A program made the position numbers and the translations under genes. Positions 18,602 to 27,504 of a DNA stretch of 64,000 bases are shown piece after piece (within the stretch, counting starts at the first letter, position 1; each line of letters opens with the position of its first letter). The stretch covers positions 434,001 through 498,000 of the forward strand of contig NZ_POAF01000003.1 in the NCBI RefSeq assembly GCF_003309065.1. The letters are read 5' to 3'. Below the pieces are notes generated by a model, which worked only from the letters and a program-made list of their open reading frames with translations, was not told the origin of the DNA and ran no database searches. This DNA is from Glutamicibacter soli (GTDB taxonomy: Bacteria > Actinomycetota > Actinomycetes > Actinomycetales > Micrococcaceae).

Positions 18602-18894
18602 CTCACTAATCCTATAGTCCAAGACAATGCATCGCCGAACCGTTCTGAGAATCATACCGCCGTTTTGCGAGAGGCATTACGACCTGGTCACTTCAGGTTT
18701 GTGTCAATGGGAACATGTCCGGTTAGCTTCCGAAAGCGTGCAAGATAAGCGTCAGCAAAAACGAAACCAAGATCCTAACCCGACATTCTTCGCTCATTTC
18801 ATGCCGTCGGGTTGGGGTATATCCCAAATGGACGTCCTCCACATTCGACTTTGGATACCCCGTGGACTCCAACCGCTCGATGACGAGACGGCTG

Positions 18895-20127
18895 TCATTC
18901 TTCTAGTCGAATTCCAACGGACACCGTTATGAATGAGCGCTCAGCCAAGGACTCTACTCTGGTAATTATTTCAGCGGGATTTCCGGAAAGATCTATGGGG
19001 TACTCATGCACAGAGATCTCAGAATTGCGGACTCTACGTCGAGTCGGCGTTCCTGAATCGGCGTAGATAAGCCAAGCTTCGGCCCTTCCAATCGCGGTTG
19101 CGTAGGCCAACATTTGGTAGTGGTCAGCGTTAGGATATTGTCCGCTCGCCGATGCTGCCTTGTACTTGGCATCAAAGATTAGCGTCGGCTCCCCGTCAAC
19201 GAAATGGACGATATCCGGCCGCAAAACAACGCGCGGTACACCATCAGAACAAGGCTCATCCAGATACGTCTTGTATTGCGCTACGGTGCGCCCCGGGTAC
19301 TTCCGCAACGCTTCGGTCAGCGCCACGGTCACGAAGTCCTCGAATACCTTGGCCATGTTGACCACGAATGAAGCAACGTGAAATTTCCCTGCGTCGGCCT
19401 CGGCCACCATGTTCTGCAGCACCACCTCGGCGATACGTAGCGCAGGTACGTAAGCGGCGTTCAAACGCGATGGGGCCCATTGCGGAAGCCGGTCACCTCG
19501 GACCAACGACGAAACATCCGCTAACTTCTGATCAAGGTGCAGCAGCCGCCGGCGCACTTCCGCATTGAGTCTAGGCACGGCCAACATGCGACGCACCGCC
19601 GCACGAAGGATCCGGTTCTCCGGAATGTCGATCGTGTACTCGTCATGGGTCACCTCGATCGGGAACATCAAACCCGGCCTGCGCGTCACCTGATCCGACA
19701 TACGGATCCGGCCACGCACAGTCCGTAAAGCCTCATCCCTCGACACATATCCCTGAAGAACGCCGCGCGAAGTCGCCCGTTCGCCAAGCCGCGCCAAGGT
19801 CTCACCCAATGCCGCCCACAGGTCATCCGTGGCTTCCGCCTCGACGTTCTGCGGCCGGAACCCAGGAGACTTGGCATAGCTGAGGAGGAATAGGATCTGC
19901 GAGATGCTGACCTTGCCTTTGGGTTTCACTTCGACGAGCAGATCATCTATCTGGACGGCCCCGACGAATCCGTTCGGTAATAGCTTCCACTTGCCGCGAC
20001 CAACGCCTCGTGCCACGACCAGCTTGGTGCTTTCCAGTGCCAATCGCGTATCCTCATCGAGCTCCAGCGGATGGGAATCAAACGCCAGTTCATCGAGAAC
20101 GATGTGGCGGGTGGGCGCCTTCAGCAT
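18895..20127 (-). CDS. mcrC: McrC, nuclease subunit of the McrBC restriction system
   Basis: A 410-residue McrC. The N-terminal part (GAVQIDDLLVEVKPKGKVSI) is the McrBC-docking region. The C-terminal half is a PD-(D/E)xK nuclease: VFEDF near 261-265, RPDI at 303-306 with Asp305, and FDAKYK at 318-323 with Asp319 and Lys321. All three catalytic positions are present, so it should be active. McrC cuts DNA when driven by the McrB GTPase bound at modified cytosines. Its ATG overlaps the McrB stop by one base (TAATG), a classical coupled pair. Gene order mcrB-mcrC is the usual one. Confidence 0.92.
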   Translation of the reverse strand: MLKAPTRHIVLDELAFDSHPLELDEDTRLALESTKLVVARGVGRGKWKLLPNGFVGAVQIDDLLVEVKPKGKVSISQILFLLSYAKSPGFRPQNVEAEATDDLWAALGETLARLGERATSRGVLQGYVSRDEALRTVRGRIRMSDQVTRRPGLMFPIEVTHDEYTIDIPENRILRAAVRRMLAVPRLNAEVRRRLLHLDQKLADVSSLVRGDRLPQWAPSRLNAAYVPALRIAEVVLQNMVAEADAGKFHVASFVVNMAKVFEDFVTVALTEALRKYPGRTVAQYKTYLDEPCSDGVPRVVLRPDIVHFVDGEPTLIFDAKYKAASASGQYPNADHYQMLAYATAIGRAEAWLIYADSGTPTRRRVRNSEISVHEYPIDLSGNPAEIITRVESLAERSFITVSVGIRLEE

Positions 20128-23069
20128 TAGTCGGCGTCCACGTCATCCAGAAATTGCAGCTCGTCAAGGGAACGATCCATGCCGAGGAGCAGTGCGTCCA
20201 GGGAGAAACGTTCGTGGACTTGTTCTCGGTCGAGTTCGCCGAAATGATACTCCTCGAGCAAGGGCAGCAACTCGTACTTCCATACCCGCCGCAGGCCTGG
20301 AGCATCCAATGCATCATCTTTCATGAAGTAGGACGGCCCCACCGCCAGATCACGTTTGTCCGAACCAAGCTCCTCATTGAGGGCATCTAGTAGATCCGCT
20401 GCCAAAGCTGGCCTTCCGTTAGCGGCCAAGAAGCGACCGAGGACGTCCTTGACCATCCCATCCTGCGGATGCAATTCAACGAAAGCAAAGCGCCGGCGGA
20501 TAGCCGCGTCCACCATGGCGATGGAACGGTCTGCAGTGTTCATCGTGCCAATGATGAACAGATTCGGCGGCAGCGTGAACTCTTCGTCCGGGCTGTACTG
20601 CAACCGGATGCTGTCTTTGCGGTACTCCAACAGGAAGTACAGCTCGCCGAACACCTTGGCCAAATTTCCACGGTTCATCTCATCGATTAGCAAGAAGAAC
20701 GGCTTGTCTTCATTGCCTGGCTGGCTGGCCAGTTTGGCGAGCCGGCGCAGAGGTCCGGGCTGGAGCTCGAACCCGACCTGCCCATTAGCCGGTGCGCTAG
20801 GCCGGAAGCCTTCGAAGAAGTCTTCGTAGGAATATGACGGGTGGAATTGCACGATTTGGACGTGCTCGGCGTGCTCCGTTCCAGCCAGATAGCGGGCCAG
20901 GTGTTTGCCAATGAACGTCTTGCCCGTCCCCGGTGGGCCATATAAGACGATCTGCCGGCGGGTTCGGAGAAGATCAATCATTTCCTGAAGGTCGGGCCGC
21001 TCGACATACAGCTTTGTTGCCAACTCATCGCTAGCGTTCTTCAGCTGGGGCATAACGTCGAGGCGCGGCGTGAGTGTTCCCCCTCCCGAAGAGTCGGGAT
21101 TTTCCCCGTTGTTCGTGATGGAGCGTTTTCGCCAAGTGTCGATAGCAAGCAGGGCCTCTGTGACATCCACGATTCCACCGGGTTCGCCAAGCAGACGGGG
21201 AAGCGGATCCGGGAGATCCGCGTTGGGAACAGCATCCGGATGCCAGTCGACGGCGCGGCACAGCTTGTTGCCGTGGAAATCTCCGACGTAGGCTTCGCTG
21301 TCGATAGTGCCGACGAGCAGCACTTCTTCCCATGGGGCGATGACCAGATCCCCGTCATCCATCTGGCTGGCGAAGCGATGCAGCTCCTTGGCCTTATCCT
21401 TCTGATCCGCCAGGTTGATATGGCCGTAAACGTCCTTAACAGCGGCGAGGACAGTTTCGAAGTCCTGGCCAATGATGTCCTGTCCCGGCGTCTGAGCCGG
21501 CAGGGTAACAATCCCTTCGGCTTGCCAGGTCTCAGCCATGGGGTTGCCAGCCTGGGCCTGTCGGACAAGCCACGCCTTCCGTACGGTTCCTGCGAAGTTT
21601 TGCCATTGTGACTTGTAGGGTTCGCCGTACCATTCGGTGTACTGACCCGATTCTCCGTCATGGATCTGGCGGATGTCGTAAAGGTCCTGGGCGATATCGA
21701 GCTCGGTGTTGCCGCGTGCTCCTCCGAGAAGGTGCACGAAGGCATCACGGATCTTCTTGCGATCTTCCTTGGCGACGATCGGCTGGAGGTAATTTGGCCA
21801 CACGAGGTAATCGATAGCATAGCGGATGGCGGGAACATCGTCCGGAACGGCAGCCGTCAGGTTCATCCACTCCCACGGGCTTGTCAAGGCAGCGTCGAGC
21901 TCCGTCTGTGAGAGGCTCCGGATATGTTTGACGAATCGCAGCAGCCACCCGATATGTGCGGCGATATGCATGTTGAAGCCCATGCCGCCGTGGAAAGAGC
22001 CAGGTGTTTCCAGTGCCTCCTTGAGGTCATGCGGGAGCTCTGCGGGGCCTTCCGGGGACCAACTCAAGATCGTGTTGATCCGTTCGGCCTTCTTGACCGA
22101 CCCTATGTTGGAAAGTGCGATGCATTGCAAGTAGGTCATTTCTGCCGCGAGCAGATAAACATCGTTGGATGACTCCGCCAACTGGACTTCAAGCCGATTA
22201 AGGAAGCCGCCAGCGTCAGCTGCGTCTTGGCTCTCACGTGTCTGAAGGAGACTGGACGAAGCGGTCTCCGTCCATGTTGGTGTTTGACCGTCAATCGGGG
22301 AAACGCTGCCTAGCAAGCCCGGTTCCAGGATCTTCCAAGCCGCAGTCTCGGTGGCGGGTGATTTCCCAGGGCCGCGGGCATAAGTTGGCCCTGAAGAATT
22401 TTTGTCTCCTCGCCAGATGCGGAAGGCTTGTGCTTCTTCTCGGGGCCAGGTGGAATCGGGGTCCGAGTTGGTGAGCGTCCACATGAGCCCTTGGGCGTCC
22501 AGCCGATCCTGAATGGGCAAGCCAGCGGACTGGGAATGTTCGAGCAGCTCGTCCAAGGTGTCAAGTACCTGCACATACCGGGCGCTGGCCGGTGCACTTG
22601 ATTTGAGTGGCTCTCGTCCCAATAGCCGAATAAACTCGGCCGTCCGCCGCGCACGAAACGGAACGTACTCAGTTGGGTACACGGCCATGAGCAGCAATGC
22701 CCCGAAACCTATGGCTCCACCGGCCGAAAGCCGCTCCGGATTCAGTGTTCTAAGATTTTTTTCCAGTTTGTCGAGCTTGGCCGGCGAAACAGGATCAGCC
22801 CAGAATTCGAGAACGGCAGTGCGCAACGCGTCAGGCTTTTCAGTGGAGGCTCTGATGAGCGCCATCATGAAGTACTGGTTGACGAGGTTGGTCTTGGAGA
22901 TCTCGCGGCGCAGGGTTTCGAACCACTGTTGTTGACCATTCATCAGTTGTTGTCGAGCGACCTTGGCGCCTTTGGCGAACTCAAGCTTGTAATTGCGCTC
23001 TTCTGAGTATAGATCGACATGGTCTAGGAAGAGTCGCGAGTAACGGAGAATTTCGTTCCAACCAGACAT
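20127..23069 (-). CDS. mcrB: McrB-type AAA+ GTPase with long N-terminal region
   Basis: A 980-residue protein, about twice the length of E. coli McrB. Walker A GPPGTGKT is at 711-718, Walker B LLIDEMNRGN at 793-802, and the McrB-specific guanine motif MNTADRS at 843-849, with RRFAF (arginine finger region) after it. These show a GTP-driven AAA+ motor that loads McrC. Residues 568-612 (DDGDLVIAP...LLVGTI...RAVDW) look like a small PUA/EVE-type modified-base reader. Residues 1-560 are a long mostly helical region without a known motif to me; it replaces the compact DNA-binding domain of E. coli McrB and probably sets specificity. Together with mcrC it forms a modification-dependent restriction system. 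Confidence 0.9.
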   Translation of the reverse strand: MSGWNEILRYSRLFLDHVDLYSEERNYKLEFAKGAKVARQQLMNGQQQWFETLRREISKTNLVNQYFMMALIRASTEKPDALRTAVLEFWADPVSPAKLDKLEKNLRTLNPERLSAGGAIGFGALLLMAVYPTEYVPFRARRTAEFIRLLGREPLKSSAPASARYVQVLDTLDELLEHSQSAGLPIQDRLDAQGLMWTLTNSDPDSTWPREEAQAFRIWRGDKNSSGPTYARGPGKSPATETAAWKILEPGLLGSVSPIDGQTPTWTETASSSLLQTRESQDAADAGGFLNRLEVQLAESSNDVYLLAAEMTYLQCIALSNIGSVKKAERINTILSWSPEGPAELPHDLKEALETPGSFHGGMGFNMHIAAHIGWLLRFVKHIRSLSQTELDAALTSPWEWMNLTAAVPDDVPAIRYAIDYLVWPNYLQPIVAKEDRKKIRDAFVHLLGGARGNTELDIAQDLYDIRQIHDGESGQYTEWYGEPYKSQWQNFAGTVRKAWLVRQAQAGNPMAETWQAEGIVTLPAQTPGQDIIGQDFETVLAAVKDVYGHINLADQKDKAKELHRFASQMDDGDLVIAPWEEVLLVGTIDSEAYVGDFHGNKLCRAVDWHPDAVPNADLPDPLPRLLGEPGGIVDVTEALLAIDTWRKRSITNNGENPDSSGGGTLTPRLDVMPQLKNASDELATKLYVERPDLQEMIDLLRTRRQIVLYGPPGTGKTFIGKHLARYLAGTEHAEHVQIVQFHPSYSYEDFFEGFRPSAPANGQVGFELQPGPLRRLAKLASQPGNEDKPFFLLIDEMNRGNLAKVFGELYFLLEYRKDSIRLQYSPDEEFTLPPNLFIIGTMNTADRSIAMVDAAIRRRFAFVELHPQDGMVKDVLGRFLAANGRPALAADLLDALNEELGSDKRDLAVGPSYFMKDDALDAPGLRRVWKYELLPLLEEYHFGELDREQVHERFSLDALLLGMDRSLDELQFLDDVDAD

Positions 23070-23536
23070 CAGACAAGCTCCTTAAGTGCATGGCGCGCGC
23101 CGTTGCCTGGGTGTGGGAAAACAGTGGATCTATAAGTATTTCCCGTGTCAATGGCCTGCTGCATTTCGTCCGAGTCCCCCCGAATCACGAAAGACGCGGC
23201 AACCGTTACCGCACGCTTTCCCCTACATTAGTATGAATTCCACTAAAACCACCGACGTATGACTACGAGGAGGTGCGGCTGTCCCAAATTCCATGGCATT
23301 TCGCACCTGTTGAAATGCAGCGGAGACAATCGGCGATCTGCGCCAGCTTGTCGATGGCGTCGAAGACGTCAAAATTCCAATAACGCGGCGGGTACATTTC
23401 GACGAGTCGAGAACCGCCAAAGTGGCCATCGGAGAGGCGCTGAACAAAGACGTGCATGCCCGTGACCAAACCTCCTCCAACGAGTTGTAGACCATGAACG
23501 CCACGCCGCTGACTACCTTGCCGGACCGAACCAAAT
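23070..23536. other. Island-to-core junction, no convincing gene
   Basis: About 470 bp upstream of mcrB. It must carry the mcrB promoter. An open + strand stretch from about 23311 to 23487 (containing GDLRQLVDGVEDVKIP) and a short - strand ORF at 23263-23469 look protein-like but overlap one another, have no clear start signals and match nothing I know. This is probably scrambled DNA at the right border of the island. Confidence 0.4.
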
Positions 23537-23762
23537 CTCCACCCTATTCTTCTAGATATAGGGTTGAATGATCACAGCAACCCCGAAGCTGTGATGAGAC
23601 AGAAGTCCAGTGACTACTTGCGATCGCAAACGATCTTGGCTCTAGAGAGTGTCCCTCATCAAGGCGATCCGATCTCCGAAAGTTCGGTGGAAACCGCTGA
23701 CCCCATTCCGAGAAACGCTACCGGAGTAGGAATACCTGCCGGATAACGAAAAAGACGACTAG
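23537..23762 (+). pseudogene. Decayed C-terminal copy of the M14 carboxypeptidase
   Basis: About 70 codons align with the last residues of the intact M14 gene at 29760-30836. The relic reads LNDHSNP...RQKSSDYLRSQTILALESV where the intact protein has MSDHFNP...GQKSNGYLRQQTILTLESV. After a frameshift near 23700 it continues as RETLPE-stop-EYLPDNEKDD-stop, matching DSLPEQEYLPGKANDE-stop, with CAG turned to TAG at 23727. So it is a frameshifted and interrupted relic, with the upstream 80 percent of the gene missing. Its left edge is the most likely right border of the defence island. Confidence 0.8.
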
Positions 23763-24015
23763 ATTCTGCACAGAGTCAGCGTCCTGGAGTAATTTCCATT
23801 GACTTAGATTGCAGGTTCAGCGGTTGCCCCTCCCTGAGCATTTCGTGCGTATTGTCTGTCTGCGGCATCGAGGAAGGATTACTTTTATCCCTTAAATACA
23901 GTTTCTCATTCAATGACACATAGGTAGGCGTATGGGTTATAGCGTGGAACAATCCCATGAGGTCCTCACACCGTGAAACCTGATATCGGACCCGAACAGA
24001 GAAGGAGTGCCGCAG

Positions 24016-24063
24016 GTGTCTGCAGCGTCGCAGCCAGTTCAGCAGCGAACCAATATCGCCTGA
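24016..24063 (+). other. Original start of the MFS gene, cut off by an in-frame TGA
   Basis: GTG 24016 follows GAAGGAG by 8 bases, the best ribosome site in the region. The 15 codons after it (VSAASQPVQQRTNIA) lead straight into TGA at 24061 and then, in the same frame, IIIVASGVVAGLHIWKL, which completes the first membrane helix of the transporter. The TGA therefore stands where a Trp TGG or similar codon is expected. It is either a recent nonsense mutation, a sequencing error, or a short leader with reinitiation at GTG 24073. Confidence 0.65.
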
Positions 24064-24072
24064 ATCATCATC

Positions 24073-25248
24073 GTGGCTTCCGGAGTGGTGGCCGGTCTCC
24101 ATATCTGGAAGCTGGCACCGGCCTTGCCCGTCATCCAGGAGCAGCTAGGATTCTCCCTGCTATTCGCTGGAACCCTTCTCGGTGTGGTCCAGGTGGCTGG
24201 CATGCTCGGTGGTTTGGCGGTATCGCTGCTTTCAGAAGTCATTTCCCAGCGCAGGACGTTGCTGCTCGGGCTGTTATTGCTCGTCCTCGGTTCGGCCCTC
24301 GGCGGCTCGTCCCAAGACGCCTACGTTCTTCTGGCAACCCGCATCATCGAAGGTGCCGGCGTCATCATGACAACCGTGATGGGTCCAGGACTGGTTCGTT
24401 TGCACGCGCCGTTGAAGAACCTGAACATGGCTGTCGGCTGGTGGGCAGCTTATATGGGCATGGCGACGTTCCTCGGAGTCTTCAGCACGGCTCTGGTCCT
24501 TCAGCACATGTCATGGAGCACCTGGTGGTGGATTCTGGCGGCCCTGACGCTACTGCCAATTCCGCTGGTGCTGAAATTCGTAGGTCCCGATGCCCCAGCA
24601 GGCGCCGCTGGAATGCGCGAAGCCGCCCGTCGCATCGGCATCACCGCCAAGTCCGGACGCGTCTGGGTCAGCGGCCTGATCTTCGGCTGCTACACCGTTC
24701 AGTGGATGGCAGTCGTGGGATTCCTCCCCACCATCTATGAAGGTTTCGGTCTCTCCCCTGTCTCCGGCGGGCTGATCACCGCAGTGGTCGGCGGGCTGAA
24801 TGCGGTCGGAGCAATCATCAGCGGCTTGCTGCTGCACAGGGGTGCCAACGGCAGGACCATGCTCTTGGTTGGTTTTGTCCTGATGGCAGTGACCTCAACC
24901 ATGACGTTCGTCTTCACCTACCCGCCACATCTGCTGTGGATCCAGATGATCGCCGTCGGTTTGTTCTCCATCAGTGGGGCAACAATTCCCACCGCCATGA
25001 CCCGCGTAGCCGTAGACCTGGCACCTGCCGGCGGTTCCGCGCCAGCGTCAATGGGCCTGATCCAGCAGATCTTCAACATCGGCAACTTCACCGGCCCCAT
25101 GTTGCTGGCAGGCGTAGCAACGCTTACCGGTGGATGGAACTCTACCTTGTGGATCACCTGCGGTTTCGCACTGGTTGGCATCCTACTGACCATCGGGCTT
25201 TCGCGCAGGAACTCAGCGTTCGAGGCGATGAACTCCCACCAAGGCTAA
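24073..25248 (+). CDS. MFS transporter (probably interrupted at its N-terminus)
   Basis: From GTG 24073 the frame gives 391 residues with 11-12 membrane helices of a major facilitator carrier resembling the CynX/NimT-like group: LAPALPVIQEQLGFS after helix 1, LLGVVQVAGMLGG and ARIIEGAG-like RIIEGAGVI. No ribosome site precedes GTG 24073, and starting here removes the outer half of helix 1; the natural start is GTG 24016, separated by an in-frame TGA. Read as one gene the protein would have 410 residues. Substrate unknown. The flanking decayed and intact M14 genes and the ECF/nucleoside hydrolase genes hint at uptake of peptides or nucleosides, but only weakly. Confidence 0.7.
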   Translation: MASGVVAGLHIWKLAPALPVIQEQLGFSLLFAGTLLGVVQVAGMLGGLAVSLLSEVISQRRTLLLGLLLLVLGSALGGSSQDAYVLLATRIIEGAGVIMTTVMGPGLVRLHAPLKNLNMAVGWWAAYMGMATFLGVFSTALVLQHMSWSTWWWILAALTLLPIPLVLKFVGPDAPAGAAGMREAARRIGITAKSGRVWVSGLIFGCYTVQWMAVVGFLPTIYEGFGLSPVSGGLITAVVGGLNAVGAIISGLLLHRGANGRTMLLVGFVLMAVTSTMTFVFTYPPHLLWIQMIAVGLFSISGATIPTAMTRVAVDLAPAGGSAPASMGLIQQIFNIGNFTGPMLLAGVATLTGGWNSTLWITCGFALVGILLTIGLSRRNSAFEAMNSHQG

Positions 25249-25288
25249 GCAGAGCTCACCTGCATCTTGAGGAAATCCGGCCAGACTG

Positions 25289-25317
25289 TCCAGAATGATT
25301 TCCTGCAGGATTCTGGA
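25289..25317. terminator. Convergent-gene hairpin
   Basis: TCCAGAAT (25289-25296) pairs with ATTCTGGA (25310-25317) over a 13-nt loop, between the MFS gene (+) and the ECF ATPase gene (-). T-runs are weak, so it is a likely but modest bidirectional terminator. Confidence 0.5.
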
Positions 25318-25353
25318 CTTCATGCTGAATGGGGCAGAGAAGGTTGGGCTGGT

Positions 25354-26772
25354 CTATCTCGCGTTTTCAACGGCGTTCAACTGCACTGTCCTGTTCGCTG
25401 CGTGAGCAACGAACGAATCGTCGTGACTCGTAAACAAAACGCCATGGCCCTTGGAAGTGCACACGTCGAGTATTTCTCGAAGTACCCCTATTGCGTTTTC
25501 GTCCAATCCTTCTGTTGGTTCATCCAGCAGCAAGATCTCCGGTTCATGCACAAGAACGCTCGCAAGGGCCACTAATTTGCGTTCCGAGATGGACAGTTCG
25601 TAGGGGTGCATTTCTGCCTTGCCCCTCAGATCTAGCCGGTCAAGTACTTCCGCTACTTGCCGCCGGGATTCGGTGCCAGGCCGAAGGCCGTAGCCAACTT
25701 CTTTGAACACCGTTCGTTCGATAAGTTGGTCGTTAGGGTTCTGTAGCAATAGGCCCGGAAAAGTACTCGTGCGTATTTTTCCTGTTGTGGGTTTGAGCAA
25801 TCCAGCTGCAGCTTTGAGAATGGTCGTTTTGCCTATACCGTTGGGTCCCAGTAATGCCACGCATTCGCCCGCATGGATCTTGAGGTTGAATCCACTAACA
25901 ATCTGGGGTGCCGATGGTTGGTAGCCGAGATTTGTTCCGGCAAACTCCAGAAGAACCCGCGAGCAATTTCTCCCAGTGAGTTGAGCTGGCTTCTTGTCTA
26001 GATTTGATTCTTGATTCGATGGGAGAGATTTTCGCTCGAACCGTGAGAGTTCGCCGTCTTCCAGTTTGAGGACCTCGTCAACAAGGTCCGCACCATGGAC
26101 GTAGTTCCGGGTTATGACGACGATTGCTTTGCCTAGCAATTTCAGTTGCTGGATGGCGGATAACACCATGTTTTGGGCGTTCTTATCCAATCCTGCCAGC
26201 GGCTCGTCCAAGACGAGCACCTGAGGGTTATCGACCATAAGGGCACCCAATGCAACGATTCGTGTTTGCCCACCGGATAGGGTGCCAGCATACTGTGCAA
26301 GGAGATGCTTGATATCCAGCATGTCGGCGACTGCACGAATACGGGTCAGAATGTCCTTACGTGGCACCCCGCGATTCTCCAGCGAGAAAGCCATCTCTTC
26401 GGCAACAGTTTCCCTGATTCCTGAGAGATAGTCATTGGCGTCCTGAGGCAGGAACGCAATGTGCTGTGCCCAGCCAGAAGGATCAATTCGAGGACTTTCG
26501 TTCTCTGAGAATGCAATGTGCTTGCCGCCAACGGTTATTGCGCCTTCGAACTGGTCTAATCCGGTTCGGGGCAGTATTCCGCCCAAGATTGCGCCCAGCG
26601 TCGATTTCCCTGATCCTGAATCACCGCTAATAGCAGTCACGGTCCCAGGACGAATGTTGATCTTGATGTCTTGGAGAACGTCGGTCTCTGCTCGCGCATA
26701 TCTGAAACGCTTGAGGTCAAGGTCTAGGTCCAACCCCATTTTCAGGTTTCCCATTCTCAATTCCCTGGTCAT
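25354..26772 (-). CDS. ECF transporter ATPase, two fused ABC domains
   Basis: A 472-residue energising subunit. The start is ATG 26772, which overlaps the stop of the upstream T-component gene (ATGA); an earlier in-frame start exists but is not conserved. The first ABC domain has Walker A SGDSGSGKST, signature LSGGQTR and Walker B VLVLDEPLAGLD. The second has LGPNGIGKTT and ILLLDEPTEGLD, but its signature reads LSISERK instead of LSGGQ, so one composite site may be weak. Such fused EcfA1-EcfA2 proteins (YkoD-like) drive group I or II ECF importers with the neighbouring T and S components. Confidence 0.92.
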   Translation of the reverse strand: MTRELRMGNLKMGLDLDLDLKRFRYARAETDVLQDIKINIRPGTVTAISGDSGSGKSTLGAILGGILPRTGLDQFEGAITVGGKHIAFSENESPRIDPSGWAQHIAFLPQDANDYLSGIRETVAEEMAFSLENRGVPRKDILTRIRAVADMLDIKHLLAQYAGTLSGGQTRIVALGALMVDNPQVLVLDEPLAGLDKNAQNMVLSAIQQLKLLGKAIVVITRNYVHGADLVDEVLKLEDGELSRFERKSLPSNQESNLDKKPAQLTGRNCSRVLLEFAGTNLGYQPSAPQIVSGFNLKIHAGECVALLGPNGIGKTTILKAAAGLLKPTTGKIRTSTFPGLLLQNPNDQLIERTVFKEVGYGLRPGTESRRQVAEVLDRLDLRGKAEMHPYELSISERKLVALASVLVHEPEILLLDEPTEGLDENAIGVLREILDVCTSKGHGVLFTSHDDSFVAHAANRTVQLNAVENAR

Positions 26773-27500
26773 GCGAAATCCATCCAGTTTGGAACCAGCA
26801 GCAGAGCTGGCAGTAGCAACGCACAAAGCCCTGAAACACGGCGAATCCCACGTTGCGCCTTGGAATCTGGAATTTCTCGAAGGCGTGTCACACTCTGAGC
26901 TGCCGGAAAGCCTCTGGCAGCTAAATGCGGTGCGCGATTAGCTGATTCTTCCAAAGTCGAAAGCACCAAGGGAACCGCCTGCAAACGGATCTTCTGAAAC
27001 CAGCCTCGTGGCCCACGGCGAAACTTCACCTGTCGCAGCATTTGTGCTTCGCTGATGGCCCGCTGACGATCGGCTAATTGCGGAATCAGGAGGAGTGTCG
27101 CAGCGACCAGATATCCAAGTTGAGCAGGCGCCTTCGACAAATCAATCGCCGCCACCAGTTGATGGCGGTCTACGATCAAGGCGCACAGCAACCCGACCAC
27201 GACCAGCACAGCCGTTCGCAGGCCAAGTTCTGCGGCTGTCTGCAAGCCTACTTGCGTCAGCCCAAATTTTCCGTTGGAGGCCAGCCCATGGATCATCAGC
27301 TGCGAGGCAAAAGTTGGCAGCACGATCGCACTCGATAAGCCAACAAGTTTTACGCTCTTGCCAACGCTCCATGCCACAATCAACGCGCAAGCAAGCACCG
27401 TGCAGCTAAGCCACCAGCGTCCCGCAGCCGTCGTCGTTGTCACTACTGCAGCAGCCACCGCCAGAACGGTGAACGGATGCAGCCGTTGAAATCGGTCCAT
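26769..27500 (-). CDS. ECF transporter transmembrane (T) component
   Basis: A 243-residue membrane protein with five or so hydrophobic helices and a cytoplasmic coupling region: SEAQMLRQVKFRRGPRGW and, further on, APHLAARGFP, the Ala-Arg-Gly motifs that touch the ATPases. It belongs to the CbiQ/EcfT family and links the ATPase to the S component. Its stop overlaps the ATPase start, and the S-component gene ends 4 bp upstream, so all three are one operon. Confidence 0.88.
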   Translation of the reverse strand: MDRFQRLHPFTVLAVAAAVVTTTTAAGRWWLSCTVLACALIVAWSVGKSVKLVGLSSAIVLPTFASQLMIHGLASNGKFGLTQVGLQTAAELGLRTAVLVVVGLLCALIVDRHQLVAAIDLSKAPAQLGYLVAATLLLIPQLADRQRAISEAQMLRQVKFRRGPRGWFQKIRLQAVPLVLSTLEESANRAPHLAARGFPAAQSVTRLREIPDSKAQRGIRRVSGLCALLLPALLLVPNWMDFA

Positions 27501-27504
27501 TCCC

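Noticed and set aside
23263-23469. 68-codon - strand ORF with a GGAGGAGG upstream
   Set aside because: The purine tract is too close to the TTG start and equally well explained by another frame; no family match. Kept only as a note in the junction entry.
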